The notes: generated from the sequence alone by a model not told the origin. Positions 50,531 to 60,224 are shown, numbered from the stretch's first letter. The stretch is DNA of 64,000 nt from Mycobacterium sp. AZCC_0083 (GCF_014202335.1 NZ_JACHGP010000003.1:186001-250000), one strand, 5' to 3'. Made by a program: numbers and translations.

Positions 50531-50973
50531 TCGCCGTCTACCCGGCCGTCTGGGGCGTGTGCCAGATCGCCACCGGCGCTCTGTCCGACCGATGGGGCCG
50601 GAAACACCTCATCACCGCCGGCATGTTCACCCAAGCCGTTGCCCTTGCCCTCATCGCCACCGGTGACACGTTCGTCTGGTGGATGCTGGCCAGCGCACTT
50701 CTGGGCGCCGGTACGGCGATGGTCTACCCGACCCTGTTGGCCGCCGTCGGGGACGTGGCCCACCCACTCTGGCGAGCACGCGCGGTCGGCGTCTATCGAC
50801 TCTAGCGCGACAGCGGCTACGCCGCGGGCGCGATCGTCGGCGGCGTGGTCGCCGACCTCTGGGGACTACGCGCCGCAATCTGGGCGGCCGCCGCGATCAC
50901 AGTGCTGTCCGCAGTGGTCGTCGCCACCCGCATGTACGAAACACACCCACCCTCGCTCAGGCGTGCCAGCTGA
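50233..50973 (+). pseudogene. MFS transporter remnant with frameshift and nonsense codon
   Basis: MFS helices are recognisable as SQTGLVNNLNFGLSWGLFPI, AVYPAVWGVCQIATGALSDR and ALLGAGTAMVYPTLLAAVGD. The N-terminal half is missing, a frame change is needed near 50308 (RETRG to AQLEAS), and a TAG at 50803 interrupts VGVYRL-stop-RDSGYAAGAIVGG, where Trp would be expected. It ends with a stop at 50971. Confidence 0.7.
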
Positions 50974-51439
50974 GCACGTCGCCTTCGCCCTTGGTCATCA
51001 CGGAGCCTGCCATCACCCGCAGCCGCCGAGGCGTCAAGCGAAGTGCGGCGAACGCAGCAGAGGTGGGGCCGTCCTTCCACGGCTCGATGATCGCCGGGTC
51101 GTAACCGACCGGCGCCGGGCCGTTCTTGAACTTGTCCCACACCATGATTCGCGTCTCGTCATCGAAGAACCACTGCGCCGAACAGTCGGCGTTGCAGGTG
51201 TCCTGGTTGGTGGTCCAGTAGCTCGCCGAGACGTCGGGATGGATCGCGAGATCCTCGTGCTTGATCGGCGTCGGAGAAGTGGCGATCCACCCGACGAGAT
51301 CCGACCCGTCCCAGTCCCAGATCGGGTGCAGGATGCGGCTGCGCGGGCGGCCGTCGCGGTCGACGGTGGCCACCGACGCCCACACAATCGAATGGGCCAT
51401 CTCGATGAAAGCAGGTGCAATCTTCTCCAGCGGCGTCAT
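50957..51439 (-). CDS. Pyridoxamine 5'-phosphate oxidase-like FMN-binding protein
   Basis: A 160-residue split-barrel protein: ASVATVDRDGRPRSRILHPI and LVGWIATSPTPIKHEDLAIH are PNPOx-like, followed by ADCSAQWFFDDETRIMVWD. Members bind FMN or F420 and reduce various small substrates; the substrate is unknown. Its last 17 nt overlap the MFS remnant. Its C-terminal motif VMTKGEGD has a close copy in the scar at 18713. Confidence 0.72.
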   Translation of the reverse strand: MTPLEKIAPAFIEMAHSIVWASVATVDRDGRPRSRILHPIWDWDGSDLVGWIATSPTPIKHEDLAIHPDVSASYWTTNQDTCNADCSAQWFFDDETRIMVWDKFKNGPAPVGYDPAIIEPWKDGPTSAAFAALRLTPRRLRVMAGSVMTKGEGDVLSWHA

Positions 51440-51461
51440 GTGTGCCTAGCCTAGAGCGACC

Positions 51462-51806
51462 ATGTCCTTGCCGGATGAAGACGTCGCGATTGTCCGCCAG
51501 TGGGTGGACGCGCTCAATTCCGAAGTGCCCGAACATGTGAGAACCCAGTTGCGCTACGAAATCGATACGTATCGCAACGCCCTCACCTTGCTCGAGTGCC
51601 GGCCACCGGAGGTGGCGAACCCTGCTGACGATTGGTTACGAGTCCCGCTGGCGCGACTTCAGTTCACCCGATCGCGGGGGTGGGAGCTCTACTACTCGGA
51701 CCGGGATTCGAACTTCCACGTCTACGCTTCCGTCGAGCCGACTGAAGACGTGACGATACTTCTCGCCGAGATCGACGACGACCCCACATGCATCTTCTTC
51801 GGTTGA
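51462..51806 (+). CDS. DUF3024-like protein
   Basis: A 114-residue soluble protein with ALTLLECRPP, ARLQFTRSRGWELYYSDRDS and LLAEIDDDPTCIFFG. The pattern ECRPP, RLxFT, WxLYxxDRDxxFH and DPTCIFxG matches the DUF3024 family of unknown function. It is divergent from the FMN-binding protein gene with a 22-nt gap. Confidence 0.65.
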   Translation: MSLPDEDVAIVRQWVDALNSEVPEHVRTQLRYEIDTYRNALTLLECRPPEVANPADDWLRVPLARLQFTRSRGWELYYSDRDSNFHVYASVEPTEDVTILLAEIDDDPTCIFFG

Positions 51807-51816
51807 GCACTAGTGG

Positions 51817-51925
51817 CTACTCGTCGGTCATACCCTTCTCACGCTTGCCCATGACGTCCTCGTGCTTGATGCCGCCGTGCGCAACCTCGCCGTACTTGGG
51901 ATTGCCTTCGTGGCGCGTCTTTCGA
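51817..51925 (-). pseudogene. Unidentified hydrophilic C-terminal fragment
   Basis: The frame ending at 51817 reads RHEGNPKYGEVAHGGIKHED then VMGKREKGMTDE. It is codon-biased like real coding sequence, but has no plausible start and changes into P450 antisense around 51925. It is probably the tail of a lost gene; I do not recognise its family. Confidence 0.35.
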
Positions 51926-51938
51926 CCCGTTCGACCCC

Positions 51939-53078
51939 GTGACGATCGCCGACCCGCCAGCCGCTTACCGCCGCCTCCACGCGAACCCCGGTGTGCACCG
52001 GATCGGTCGCGGGGCGTACGCGCTGGCGCGGCACGGCGACGTTCGAACCGCGGCGCGCGCACACGACGTGCTGGTGTCGGGAAAGGGCGTCACGGCGGTG
52101 CCTACCTCGCTGCCGATGCTGTTGACGATCGATCGCCCACGCCACGACGTCCTCCGTCGACAACTCGTCCCGCACTTCACGACCGCGCGCTCCGCGGCGA
52201 TGGAACACGGCATGCGCGAGGTGATCGGTCCTGCCATCGACCGGATGCTGGCGCGCCCGGGCGCCGACGCGGTGGCCGAGTTGGCCGTGCCACTCCCAAT
52301 GACGGTCATCGCGCGCCTCCTCGGCGCCCCAGGCAGCGACCTGGACCGCCTCCACCGCTGGTCCGACGGCGTCGTTTTGGGCTTCCACGCGGATGGATCC
52401 TTCGCCAGAACGGTGCGCGGCGCTGGCGCGGTCCGGCACATCCTCGCGCTGCATCGCTATCTGCTCGGGGTGTTCGCCACGCTGCGCCGGGAGCCCGGTG
52501 ACGACGTCATCAGCGCGCTCCTGAGGTCAAACGAAGCCAGCGAGCTGGGCGACGACGACCTGTTCTGGGTCGCAATGATGCTCATCGTCGCGGGCAATGA
52601 GACGACGACGAACCTCATCGGCTCGTTGCTGCTGGCGCTCGCGAGGGATCCAGCCGCGTATCGGCGTCTGCGCGCGGAACCCGAGCTGATCCGCCCCGCC
52701 GTCGAAGAGGCGGCCCGGTGGGGCTCGCCGATCCAGGGGCTGTTCCGCACTGCGGCAGCCGATTACGTGGTTGGGCAGTCGATCATTTCGGCCGGCGCGC
52801 GCGTCCTGTTGCTCTTCGGCGCAGCCAACCGCGATCCATCCGTGTACACCGATCCCGATCGTTTCGTCGTGGACCGCAAACCCACCGACCACCTTGGCTT
52901 CGGCGCAGGGATCCACTTCTGCCTCGGGGCACATCTGGCACGGCTCGAGGCTCGGCTGATACTCGAGGAGCTCCTCGCGCGGGTCGCGTCGATCGAGCTC
53001 GCCGGCCCCGTCGTCTGGCGCGACAACCCGTCCGTCCACGGTCCGAGCCGACTCCCTCTCCGCCTGAAGGCCTCGTGA
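51939..53078 (+). CDS. Cytochrome P450 (short N-terminus)
   Basis: A 379-residue P450 with VAGNETTTNLI (oxygen activation, about residue 212), EEAARW (K-helix), and haem loop HLGFGAGIHFCLGAHLARLE (Cys at about 323). It begins at GTG 51939 within the usual FDPVTIADPPAAYRRL start, so about 15-20 residues of a typical N-terminus are missing and no better start lies upstream. It shares TGATG with an SDR remnant. Such P450s oxidise sterol-like or xenobiotic molecules. Confidence 0.82.
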   Translation: MTIADPPAAYRRLHANPGVHRIGRGAYALARHGDVRTAARAHDVLVSGKGVTAVPTSLPMLLTIDRPRHDVLRRQLVPHFTTARSAAMEHGMREVIGPAIDRMLARPGADAVAELAVPLPMTVIARLLGAPGSDLDRLHRWSDGVVLGFHADGSFARTVRGAGAVRHILALHRYLLGVFATLRREPGDDVISALLRSNEASELGDDDLFWVAMMLIVAGNETTTNLIGSLLLALARDPAAYRRLRAEPELIRPAVEEAARWGSPIQGLFRTAAADYVVGQSIISAGARVLLLFGAANRDPSVYTDPDRFVVDRKPTDHLGFGAGIHFCLGAHLARLEARLILEELLARVASIELAGPVVWRDNPSVHGPSRLPLRLKAS

Positions 53079-53161
53079 TGGCCAGGCTGGCCCTTTCCGA
53101 CCGGGTCGTACTCGTCACCGACGGCGAACGAGACCTGGCGCCGGAGAGGGAGTCGACATGA
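53078..53161 (+). pseudogene. N-terminal remnant of a short-chain dehydrogenase
   Basis: A 27-residue frame ALSDRVVLVTDGERDLAPER resembles the first strand and cofactor loop of an SDR (DRVVLVTGG...). It is coupled to the P450 by TGATG and to the monooxygenase by ATGA, so a whole SDR gene was probably deleted here. Confidence 0.5.
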
Positions 53162-54520
53162 ACCTGCAGAGGGTGGCGATCATCGGCGCCGGGATGTCCG
53201 GGCTCTGCATGGGCGAGGCCCTCAAACGGGCCGGGCTCGAGGACTTCACGATCTACGAGAAGGCCGACGAGGTCGGCGGCACCTGGCGCGAGAACCGCTA
53301 CCCGGGCCTGACCTGCGATGTGCCGTCGCGCTTGTATTCGTTCTCATTCGCGCCGAATCCAGAATGGTCGAGCGCGTTCTCGCCCGGCGCCGAGATCCAG
53401 GAGTACTTCGTCCGCACCGCCGACGAGCGTCAGCTGCGGTCGCATATCCAGTTCGGGACCGAAGTCACCGACGCGCGCTGGCAGGACGGACACTGGCGAC
53501 TGCGCATGGCCGACGGGGAGTCGGCGGAGGCGGACCTGCTGGTGACTGCCACCGGTGTGCTGCACCATCCGAAGCTCCCGGAGATCGAGGGCCGAAACAC
53601 GTTCGCCGGTGCGGCATTTCACTCAGCGCGCTGGGGTGAGACGGTCGATCTGCGCGGCAAGCGCGTTGCGGTGATCGGCACCGGCTCGACCGGTGTCCAG
53701 ATCACGGGCGCGGTCGCCGGCGTCGCCGGCCGACTCCTGCTCTTCCAGCGGACACCGCAATGGATCGCACCGGTGTCCAACGTTCGCTACTCGGCGCTGA
53801 GCCGTGCGGTGCTGCGCCGCGTGCCGGGCGAACCTGCGGCTCGGGGTTCGCGACACCGAACTGCGCGCGCGGTTGACTCCCGACTACCCGCCGATGTGCA
53901 AGCGGCTGGTCATGTCGACGCGCTTCTATCCGGCCGTCCAGCGCGGCGACGTCGACGTGATCACCGCGGGCATCGAGCGAATCGAGCCGCGCGGAATCGT
54001 CACCGATGACGGTGTTCTGCATGAACTGGACGTGATCGTCTACGCCACGGGCTTCGACGCCCACGCCTACATGCGGCCGATGACCATCACGGGCGAGGAC
54101 GGCCGCACGCTCGATGAAGCCTGGGCGGACGGACCGCGCGCATACCGCACCGTCGCGCTGCCGGGCTTCCCGAACCTGTTCACCTTGATGGGACCACACA
54201 GCCCGATCGGCAACCACTCGCTGATCGCCGTCGCCGAAACCCAGTCCGGCTACATCGTCGATTGGATCAAACGGATGCGCGACGATCGTCTGTCGAGCGT
54301 CGTACCGACCGACGAAGCCACCGACGCCTACTACGACCAGCTCAAGGCGGCCTTCCCAGGCACCATCTGGGTCACCGGTTGTCAGAGCTGGTATTTGGAC
54401 GACGCGGGCCTACCCGAACTTTGGCCATGGACCCCCGCCAGACACCGCAAGATGCTGACCGGCGTGCAGCGGTCCGACTTCCGGACCAGTGCACAGCACC
54501 TACACCGGGACCGCGCGTAG
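53158..54520 (+). pseudogene. Baeyer-Villiger-type flavin monooxygenase, frameshifted
   Basis: The first part (from ATG 53158) has the FAD motif VAIIGAGMSGLCMGEALKRA, GGTWRENRYPGLTCDVPSRL and the NADPH motif VAVIGTGSTGVQI. Near 53822, after LSRAVLRRVP, the frame must shift to continue as NLRLGVRDTELRARLTPDYP, CKRLVMSTRFYPAV and the ATGFDAHAYM end. The total is about 454 codons against about 490 for the family, so a deletion of roughly 35-40 codons likely caused the shift. Confidence 0.75.
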
Positions 54521-55105
54521 CGCGGCGGGCAGGCTCGGCAGGAAGTGCGTGGTGGCGAAGGCGCGGATGTCGTCGGCGGTGTCCAGTGGTTGGACGCTCG
54601 GCAACATCAGCACCATTGCGGCGTACCGCAGGATGGTGTCGGCCAGGTCGGTGACGCCCTGCTCGCCGATCCCGTCGGCGAACCCCGCGGGGAAGATCAC
54701 CCGCAGCGCCTCGACCATCCGCTCGACGGCAGCGCCGTAGTGGCGGCTGGCCAGCGCAAGCACCAGCGCGGGCTCGTCGACCATCATCTGATTGAGCACC
54801 CGGTGGCGGCGGAACCGCAGGATGGACAGCGTGAAGGCCTCAACGTAGTAATTCGACTTGGGGCCGGCGTTCTTCAGTTCGGCGGCAATGTCGGCGAACA
54901 GCACCACGTTCTCGCGCTCGATGACCGCGCCCACCAGTTCGTCGCGGTTGGCGAACCGCCGGTAGATGGTGGTGCGACTGACCCCGGCACGGCGTGCGAC
55001 GTCGTCGAGGGCGACGCGGTGAAAGCCGTGGCGCTCGAACTCGACGAGCGCCGCGTCGAGGATGGCCTCCGTGGTGGGGTCGGCGGGCTTATCCGGAATG
55101 GCCAT
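54500..55105 (-). CDS. TetR-family repressor
   Basis: A 201-residue TetR protein. The N-terminal HTH is [20 protein letters not shown] (about residues 30-50), with a helical ligand domain after it. Start ATG 55105 overlaps the end of the MpaB-type oxygenase gene by 17 nt, so they are cotranscribed and it may regulate that gene. It is convergent with, and overlaps, the monooxygenase remnant. Confidence 0.85.
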   Translation of the reverse strand: MAIPDKPADPTTEAILDAALVEFERHGFHRVALDDVARRAGVSRTTIYRRFANRDELVGAVIERENVVLFADIAAELKNAGPKSNYYVEAFTLSILRFRRHRVLNQMMVDEPALVLALASRHYGAAVERMVEALRVIFPAGFADGIGEQGVTDLADTILRYAAMVLMLPSVQPLDTADDIRAFATTHFLPSLPAALRAVPV

Positions 55106-55946
55106 AGCCCTTCTGCGCAAACGTGTTGTAGCGCAGCCGCATTGGTAGACGATCCCACACCGAGTTCACCAGCCGCGTGCGCCACAGCGCGGCGAACGTC
55201 TGGTACGCCTTCTGCTTGCCTGGACTCCACGGCAGGCCCAAGAGGTCGCGGGTCCGCGGCGGCATCCCACCGGTGGTGAGGAACGCAGCGACCGGGTTGA
55301 ACACCGGCGAGACCAGTCGCCAGGCCAACGGCGATACGCCCTTGGGACGGGGGAAGCCCTTGATGACGTATCCGACGCCGTACTTCGCAGTGGGATGTGC
55401 GACGACGATCTCGTCGATCATGTGATCCCAATACCGTTGGAACCCTGCATAATCGGCGGGCATCACCCGGTCACTGACACCGTAACGGCGGTACCACGTC
55501 TTCGACTCGAGGTAGATCTGCTCCTTCTCCTCGCGGCTGAGCCGTTTGACGAAGGTGTCGGCGAAGTAGAGGATCTGATCGACGAAGGTGGCATGCGCCC
55601 AGAAGTACGTCTTCGGATCCAGCGCGTGGTAGCGCGACCCGTCGGGCATTGTGCCCTTGATCTCGGTGTGAAAGTCGCGGATCCGGGTGCCCGGGTTGTC
55701 GCCATCGGTGCCATACACGGTCATCATGATCGGCGGGATCGACCGCTTGACTCGCGCCGCGGTGTCATCGAAGAACACCGAGTGGTCCAGCACGCCCTGG
55801 CCGAGTTCGGCGAGCATGTTCTGCAACACGGCCGGCCGCGGCCCGATGAGCAGCGTCCGGTTGTCGCCGAAATACCGCCACACCAGCGACTCCGGTCCCA
55901 GGGGTAGCGCGTCCGCCTGCTGAGGGCTATCGGCCAGTTCAGTCAT
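55089..55946 (-). CDS. MpaB/Lcp-family (DUF2236) oxygenase
   Basis: A 285-residue protein with the DUF2236 core: [40 protein letters not shown] text ([11 protein letters not shown]), [19 protein letters not shown] and [13 protein letters not shown]. The family contains haem-dependent oxygenases such as latex-clearing protein and MpaB, where these His residues bind haem. Substrate unknown. ATG 55946 is chosen over an upstream in-frame start in the gap. Confidence 0.8.
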   Translation of the reverse strand: MTELADSPQQADALPLGPESLVWRYFGDNRTLLIGPRPAVLQNMLAELGQGVLDHSVFFDDTAARVKRSIPPIMMTVYGTDGDNPGTRIRDFHTEIKGTMPDGSRYHALDPKTYFWAHATFVDQILYFADTFVKRLSREEKEQIYLESKTWYRRYGVSDRVMPADYAGFQRYWDHMIDEIVVAHPTAKYGVGYVIKGFPRPKGVSPLAWRLVSPVFNPVAAFLTTGGMPPRTRDLLGLPWSPGKQKAYQTFAALWRTRLVNSVWDRLPMRLRYNTFAQKGYGHSG

Positions 55947-55998
55947 GTGGAACAGTGTTACAGATTTCGGACTCTGTACCACCACGGAGTGACCGAGC

Positions 55999-56238
55999 TC
56001 ACGAGACACGGCGCCAGTGGGTCACGCCGATGACCAGCAACACCCCGGCGACGGTGACCAGGAGCATCGACCACGAGATCAACCACGGGTCGTAGACGTT
56101 CGACGTCTTGGACGGCTCACCGGCGACGACGGGAGCGACGTCGGCCGTCGACTTGGCTGCCAGCCACGCCAGGACGCACCCGAGCAGGGCCGCGGCGGCC
56201 AGCACCAGTTCGATGATCGCGCGGAACCGTGTCGTCAC
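55999..56238 (-). CDS. Small two-helix membrane protein
   Basis: A 79-residue protein with two hydrophobic helices (about residues 8-26 and 52-71) and a short loop. GTG 56238 shares a GTGA overlap with the upstream membrane protein gene. The position downstream of hemB fits the Rv0513/Rv0514 region of M. tuberculosis. Function unknown. Confidence 0.65.
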   Translation of the reverse strand: MTTRFRAIIELVLAAAALLGCVLAWLAAKSTADVAPVVAGEPSKTSNVYDPWLISWSMLLVTVAGVLLVIGVTHWRRVS

Positions 56239-56723
56239 GTCGCCGACTCGTTCACCAGCGACTCCAACGCGGCACGCAGGTCGCGGTGCTTGCGTGCCCA
56301 CGCCTGCGCGCTGCGGTCGTTGCTGAGTTTGAGGCCGATTCCGGTGCGCCGCCGCGGCACCCCCGTCAGCTCCCCCAATGCGCGCGCCGACTGCCACTTC
56401 GGCAGGTCGGGGCCGTCGGCCTCCGGGTAGACCCTGAGGATCTCCGGAATGAGGATGGTCTCGGTGCCCTCGCGCAGGTACTTGGCCGTGAGCTCGACCG
56501 AGGTGTGGATGCGCGCGGCCTTGACCTGAACGGCAAGAAAGCTGGTGACGAGCACAAGGAAGATGCCGGGTACCACCGGCTTCGGGCCGTAACCGCTGGA
56601 GATCTGGATGATCATCATCGCGATCCCCGCCGCAGGCCCGGCGAGCAGCCACAGCCACGATGCGCCCGCTTCGCTGAACAACACCTCGACCTCTGCGGTC
56701 GGTGCCTGAGGTGCCTCGCTCAC
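56235..56723 (-). CDS. Conserved membrane protein (Rv0513-like position)
   Basis: A 162-residue protein with two helices (about residues 22-42 and 50-68) and a cytoplasmic domain containing SVELTAKYLREGTETILIPE and GVPRRRTGIGLKLSNDRSAQ. The arrangement, PH-like without a clear motif, and the haem-gene neighbourhood match the M. tuberculosis Rv0513 region. Function unknown. Confidence 0.65.
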   Translation of the reverse strand: MSEAPQAPTAEVEVLFSEAGASWLWLLAGPAAGIAMMIIQISSGYGPKPVVPGIFLVLVTSFLAVQVKAARIHTSVELTAKYLREGTETILIPEILRVYPEADGPDLPKWQSARALGELTGVPRRRTGIGLKLSNDRSAQAWARKHRDLRAALESLVNESAT

Positions 56724-56733
56724 GCTTGCCTCA

Positions 56734-57138
56734 TCACTCGACGGCCTCGAACCACTCCTGGGCCGACCCGCGCTGGATCAACACTGAACCGGTGATCATC
56801 AGGATCATGATCGAGGCCACGAAGATGATGCCGACTATCGACGAGCCGAACAGCAGCAGCACCGCCAGGAACGCGACAGACGACATGGCCAGGCCGACGC
56901 CGGCGCTGGCGAACCGCAACTGCCGCTTGCGCGCCCGTCCCGCCACGTATCCATGGCCCAGTCCCACGACCACCAACAGGACCCCGGCCAACCGGAAGAA
57001 CGGCGCGGTGCTGGCGGCCGACTGCGTCGCCATCAGCAGGCCGAGAAGGGCGGTGAGAGCGGCCGCGGCGATCCAGCACCAGAAGGCGGCGTCAACGATG
57101 CGGGGCCGTTTCGACGGCGCTGGCGGCGTTGCTGACAT
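56734..57138 (-). CDS. Four-helix membrane protein
   Basis: A 134-residue protein with four hydrophobic segments (about residues 16-36, 47-66, 74-97 and 99-118) and no soluble domain. It lies between two further small membrane protein genes on the same strand, 10 nt before one and 23 nt after the other, so all are probably one operon with hemB. Function unknown. Confidence 0.65.
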   Translation of the reverse strand: MSATPPAPSKRPRIVDAAFWCWIAAAALTALLGLLMATQSAASTAPFFRLAGVLLVVVGLGHGYVAGRARKRQLRFASAGVGLAMSSVAFLAVLLLFGSSIVGIIFVASIMILMITGSVLIQRGSAQEWFEAVE

Positions 57139-57161
57139 GGTCGGGTCAGCCTACTGGACCA

Positions 57162-57584
57162 TCATTTGGTGAAGAACGTGTGAGCGTCCTTGCGGTGCAG
57201 CAGGTACATCCCGCCTGCGATGAGCACCGAACCCATGATCCCGGTGACCGCGTACACCACTGCGGCCACCTCGGGGCGGTCGGCGGCGAAGAGACCGACG
57301 GTGACGAAGACGATCGTGGTGGTGCCGCCTCCGGTGAGCAGCGTGCACGCCCAGCGGTAGCCGTGCCGCATCAGGATCAGGAAGGTCACGACGACCGCGG
57401 CGACGATGAAGACGAACATCCCCGAGACCGCGTACACGAACCACGATTGCGCCTTCGCCGGGCCCGCCACCAGATCGACGACGTATCCGGTCACCAGCAG
57501 CGGGAGGGCGGCCACCCACAGCCAGAAGCCGGTGGCGATGTCTTCCGGCAAGTCCTTGGGCGCGCCGCCAGTCGGTTCGCTCAC
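57162..57584 (-). CDS. Four-helix membrane protein coupled to hemB
   Basis: A 140-residue protein: an acidic N-terminus, four hydrophobic helices and a basic end (HRKDAHTFFTK). Its pattern resembles the preceding protein, suggesting an ancient duplication. GTG 57584 overlaps the hemB stop by 4 nt; an earlier GTG at 57593 is possible. Function unknown. Confidence 0.65.
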   Translation of the reverse strand: MSEPTGGAPKDLPEDIATGFWLWVAALPLLVTGYVVDLVAGPAKAQSWFVYAVSGMFVFIVAAVVVTFLILMRHGYRWACTLLTGGGTTTIVFVTVGLFAADRPEVAAVVYAVTGIMGSVLIAGGMYLLHRKDAHTFFTK

Positions 57585-58561
57585 GCCAGCCACGAGGCGA
57601 CGTCGGCCGCCCAGTAGGTCAGCACGATGTCGGCACCCGCGCGCCGGATTCCGATCAGCGACTCCAGGGCGGAGGCCTGCAGGTCGATCCAGCCGTTGGC
57701 CGCCGCGGCGCAGATCATCGAGTACTCACCGGAGATCTGGTACGCGGCCACCGGCACCGGCGAGATGTCGGCGGCGGCCCGCACCACGTCCAGGTAGCTC
57801 ATGGCCGGTTTCACCATCACGATGTCGGCACCCTCGTCGATGTCGAGCTCGATCTCGTGGATGGCTTCGCGGGCGTTGCGCGGATCCTGCTGATAGGTGC
57901 GGCGATCGCCGACCAGGCTGGAGGACACCGCTTCCCGGAACGGCCCGTAGAACGCGGACGCGAACTTCGCCGCATAGGCGAGGATGGCGACATCCGTGCG
58001 TCCGGCGTCGTCGAGACCGTCCCGGATGGCGCCGACCTGACCGTCCATCATCCCGCTCGGCGCGACGACGTGCGCGCCGGAATTCGCTTGTGCCACTGCA
58101 AGTTCGACGTAGCTGGCGTTGGTGGCGTCATTATCGACCCGGCCAGACTCGTCCAGAACGCCACAGTGCCCGTGGTCGGTGAACTCGTCGAGGCAGGTGT
58201 CGGCCATCAGCACGGTGGCGTCACCCAGGTCGGCGGACAGATCGCGCAGCGCCACGTTGAGGATGCCGTCCTCGGCGATCCCGACGGATCCCGATGCGTC
58301 CTTGTCCTCGTTGCGCGGCACCCCGTACAGCATCAGCCCGCCGACGCCAAGGTCGACCGCCTCGGCGGCAGCCTTGCGCAGCGAGTCGCGGGTGTGCTGA
58401 ACGACGCCGGGCATCGAGGCGATGGCTCGAGGCTCCGTCAAGCCGTCGGCGACGAACATCGGCAGCACCAAATGCCTTGGCTCCAAAGATGTCTGGCCCA
58501 CCAGCCGACGTAGGGCCGGAGTGGAGCGCAGCCGACGGGGCCGATGTCTTGGGAAAGCCAC
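57581..58561 (-). CDS. hemB: Delta-aminolevulinic acid dehydratase HemB
   Basis: A 326-residue enzyme that condenses two 5-aminolevulinates to porphobilinogen. The two Schiff-base lysines are in AYAAKFASAFYGPFR and VMVKPAMSYLD, and the metal-site segment TCLDEFTDHGHCGVLD has only part of the Cys cluster of zinc enzymes. GTG 58561 gives the expected family N-terminus FPRHRPRRLRSTPALR. It corresponds to Rv0512 and starts 10 nt after hemD. Confidence 0.95.
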   Translation of the reverse strand: MAFPRHRPRRLRSTPALRRLVGQTSLEPRHLVLPMFVADGLTEPRAIASMPGVVQHTRDSLRKAAAEAVDLGVGGLMLYGVPRNEDKDASGSVGIAEDGILNVALRDLSADLGDATVLMADTCLDEFTDHGHCGVLDESGRVDNDATNASYVELAVAQANSGAHVVAPSGMMDGQVGAIRDGLDDAGRTDVAILAYAAKFASAFYGPFREAVSSSLVGDRRTYQQDPRNAREAIHEIELDIDEGADIVMVKPAMSYLDVVRAAADISPVPVAAYQISGEYSMICAAAANGWIDLQASALESLIGIRRAGADIVLTYWAADVASWLA

Positions 58562-58571
58562 GACTCTGACT

Positions 58572-60224
58572 CTAGCGGCGACGGCTCTTCTTGCGCGGCG
58601 GAGGCAAGGCACCTTCGGCACGCAGTCGGGCGGCATGCTCGGCAAGCGCCTCGACCAGCGGGCCGACCGCAGCGGTCTCCGGCTGCACGTCGACGCGCAA
58701 ACCGAACTCGGCGGCCGTCTCGGCCGTCTTGGGTCCGATGCACGCGACGATGGTCCGGGCGTGAGGCTTGCCCGCGATGCCGACCAGATTGCGCACCGTC
58801 GAACTCGAGGTGAAGCAGACCGCGTCGAACCCGCCGGTCTTGATCATCTCGCGCGTCTGCGCTGGCGGCGGTGCAGCGCGCACCGTCCGGTAGGCCGTCA
58901 CGTCCTCGATCTCCCAGCCGCGTTCCCGCAGGCCCTCGGCAAGGGTCTCGGTGGCGATGTCGGCGCGCGGCAGCAGCACCCGGTTGACCGGGTCGAAGAT
59001 GTCGTCGTAGGGCGGGAACTCGTCGAGCAACCCCAGCGAGCTCTGCTCACCCGCGGGCACCAGTTCGGGGTTGATTCCGAAGGCGCGCACGCGATCTGCG
59101 GTGGCCTGACCCACGCAGGCGATCCGCACACCGGAGAACGCACGCGCGTCGAGACCGAACTCGTTGAACTTCTCCCACACCGCGCGAACCGCGTTGGTGG
59201 AGGTGAAGACGACCCACTGGAACCGGCCGTCGACCAATCCCTTGACGGCACGCTCCATCTGAGCCGGGCTACGCGGCGGCTCGACGGCGATGGTCGGCAC
59301 CTCGATGGGCAGGGCGCCGTGGGAGACGAGCCTGTCGCTCATCTCGCCGGCCTGATCCTTGGTGCGCGGCACCAGCACGGTCCAGCCGTACAGTGCCCGG
59401 CTCTCCCACCAGTTCAACTTCGCGCGGTTGGCGACGGTCTTGCCGATCGTCGCGACCAGCGGCCCGGCCAGCGAGCCCGAAGGGTCACTGCCTGCCAGCG
59501 TGGTCTTGTCGAGCAGGCCGGCCAGCGTGGTCTCGATCGACCGCTGCTGGCAGGTGGTGCCGTTGGCGGTGATGACACACGGCGTGGAGTTGGTCAGCCC
59601 GTACTCGATGAGCGTGCGGGCGGCGTCGGGCAGATGCGTCGCGGTGGCGTGCAGGATCAGAGGTCCCGGTGCCGCTGCCAGAGCTCCCCAGTCCACGTCG
59701 CCGCGGACGTCGGCCACGGTGTGCGACGAACCGAGCGGCAGCCCGGCGTAGGTCGGCACCGCCGTCGTGGCGGGCAGGCCCGGCACGATCTCGAAGAGGG
59801 TCTGGGTGCGCGATACCGCGTTCACCTCGGTGGTGACGGAGTCGACCGACAGCGGGTCACCCGCCACCAGGCGGACCACGTCCATGCCGTTACGGGCCTC
59901 GTTGACCAGAACCTTGGCCACCTCGGCCGGATCGCCGAGCGCGGGCCGGACGTCCACTCCGTTGGCGAAGACGGGTGTCGTCTCGGGTGCATCCACGTCG
60001 GTCGTGTCGTCGGCCGGTTTGGCCGCCTCCACGGGTCCCGACGGCGGAGGCAGTTCGGTACCGACAAGGGCGAGCACCGCCTCTGGCACGTCCGGGTCGG
60101 TGAATACCAATGCCGCGTTGGCCAGAACCGTCCGCGCGCGGGTCGTCAAAAGCCCAGGATCGCCGGGCCCGGCACCCACGAAGGTAATGCGGCCGGGCTT
60201 GTGCTTACGCCCTCGGGTGGTCAT
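58572..60224 (-). CDS. hemD: Fused uroporphyrinogen-III methyltransferase/synthase
   Basis: A 550-residue bifunctional protein. The N-terminal half is CobA/SUMT-like (FVGAGPGDPGLLTTRARTVL, VRLVAGDPL and VPGLPATTAVP); the C-terminal half is HemD (TVLVPRTKDQAGEMSDRL, VFTSTNAVRAVWEKF, CFTSSSTVRNLV). It makes uroporphyrinogen III and can direct it to sirohaem or cobalamin, which eutBC needs. The basic end KKSRRR is typical. It corresponds to Rv0511 and overlaps hemC by one base. Confidence 0.93.
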   Translation of the reverse strand: MTTRGRKHKPGRITFVGAGPGDPGLLTTRARTVLANAALVFTDPDVPEAVLALVGTELPPPSGPVEAAKPADDTTDVDAPETTPVFANGVDVRPALGDPAEVAKVLVNEARNGMDVVRLVAGDPLSVDSVTTEVNAVSRTQTLFEIVPGLPATTAVPTYAGLPLGSSHTVADVRGDVDWGALAAAPGPLILHATATHLPDAARTLIEYGLTNSTPCVITANGTTCQQRSIETTLAGLLDKTTLAGSDPSGSLAGPLVATIGKTVANRAKLNWWESRALYGWTVLVPRTKDQAGEMSDRLVSHGALPIEVPTIAVEPPRSPAQMERAVKGLVDGRFQWVVFTSTNAVRAVWEKFNEFGLDARAFSGVRIACVGQATADRVRAFGINPELVPAGEQSSLGLLDEFPPYDDIFDPVNRVLLPRADIATETLAEGLRERGWEIEDVTAYRTVRAAPPPAQTREMIKTGGFDAVCFTSSSTVRNLVGIAGKPHARTIVACIGPKTAETAAEFGLRVDVQPETAAVGPLVEALAEHAARLRAEGALPPPRKKSRRR

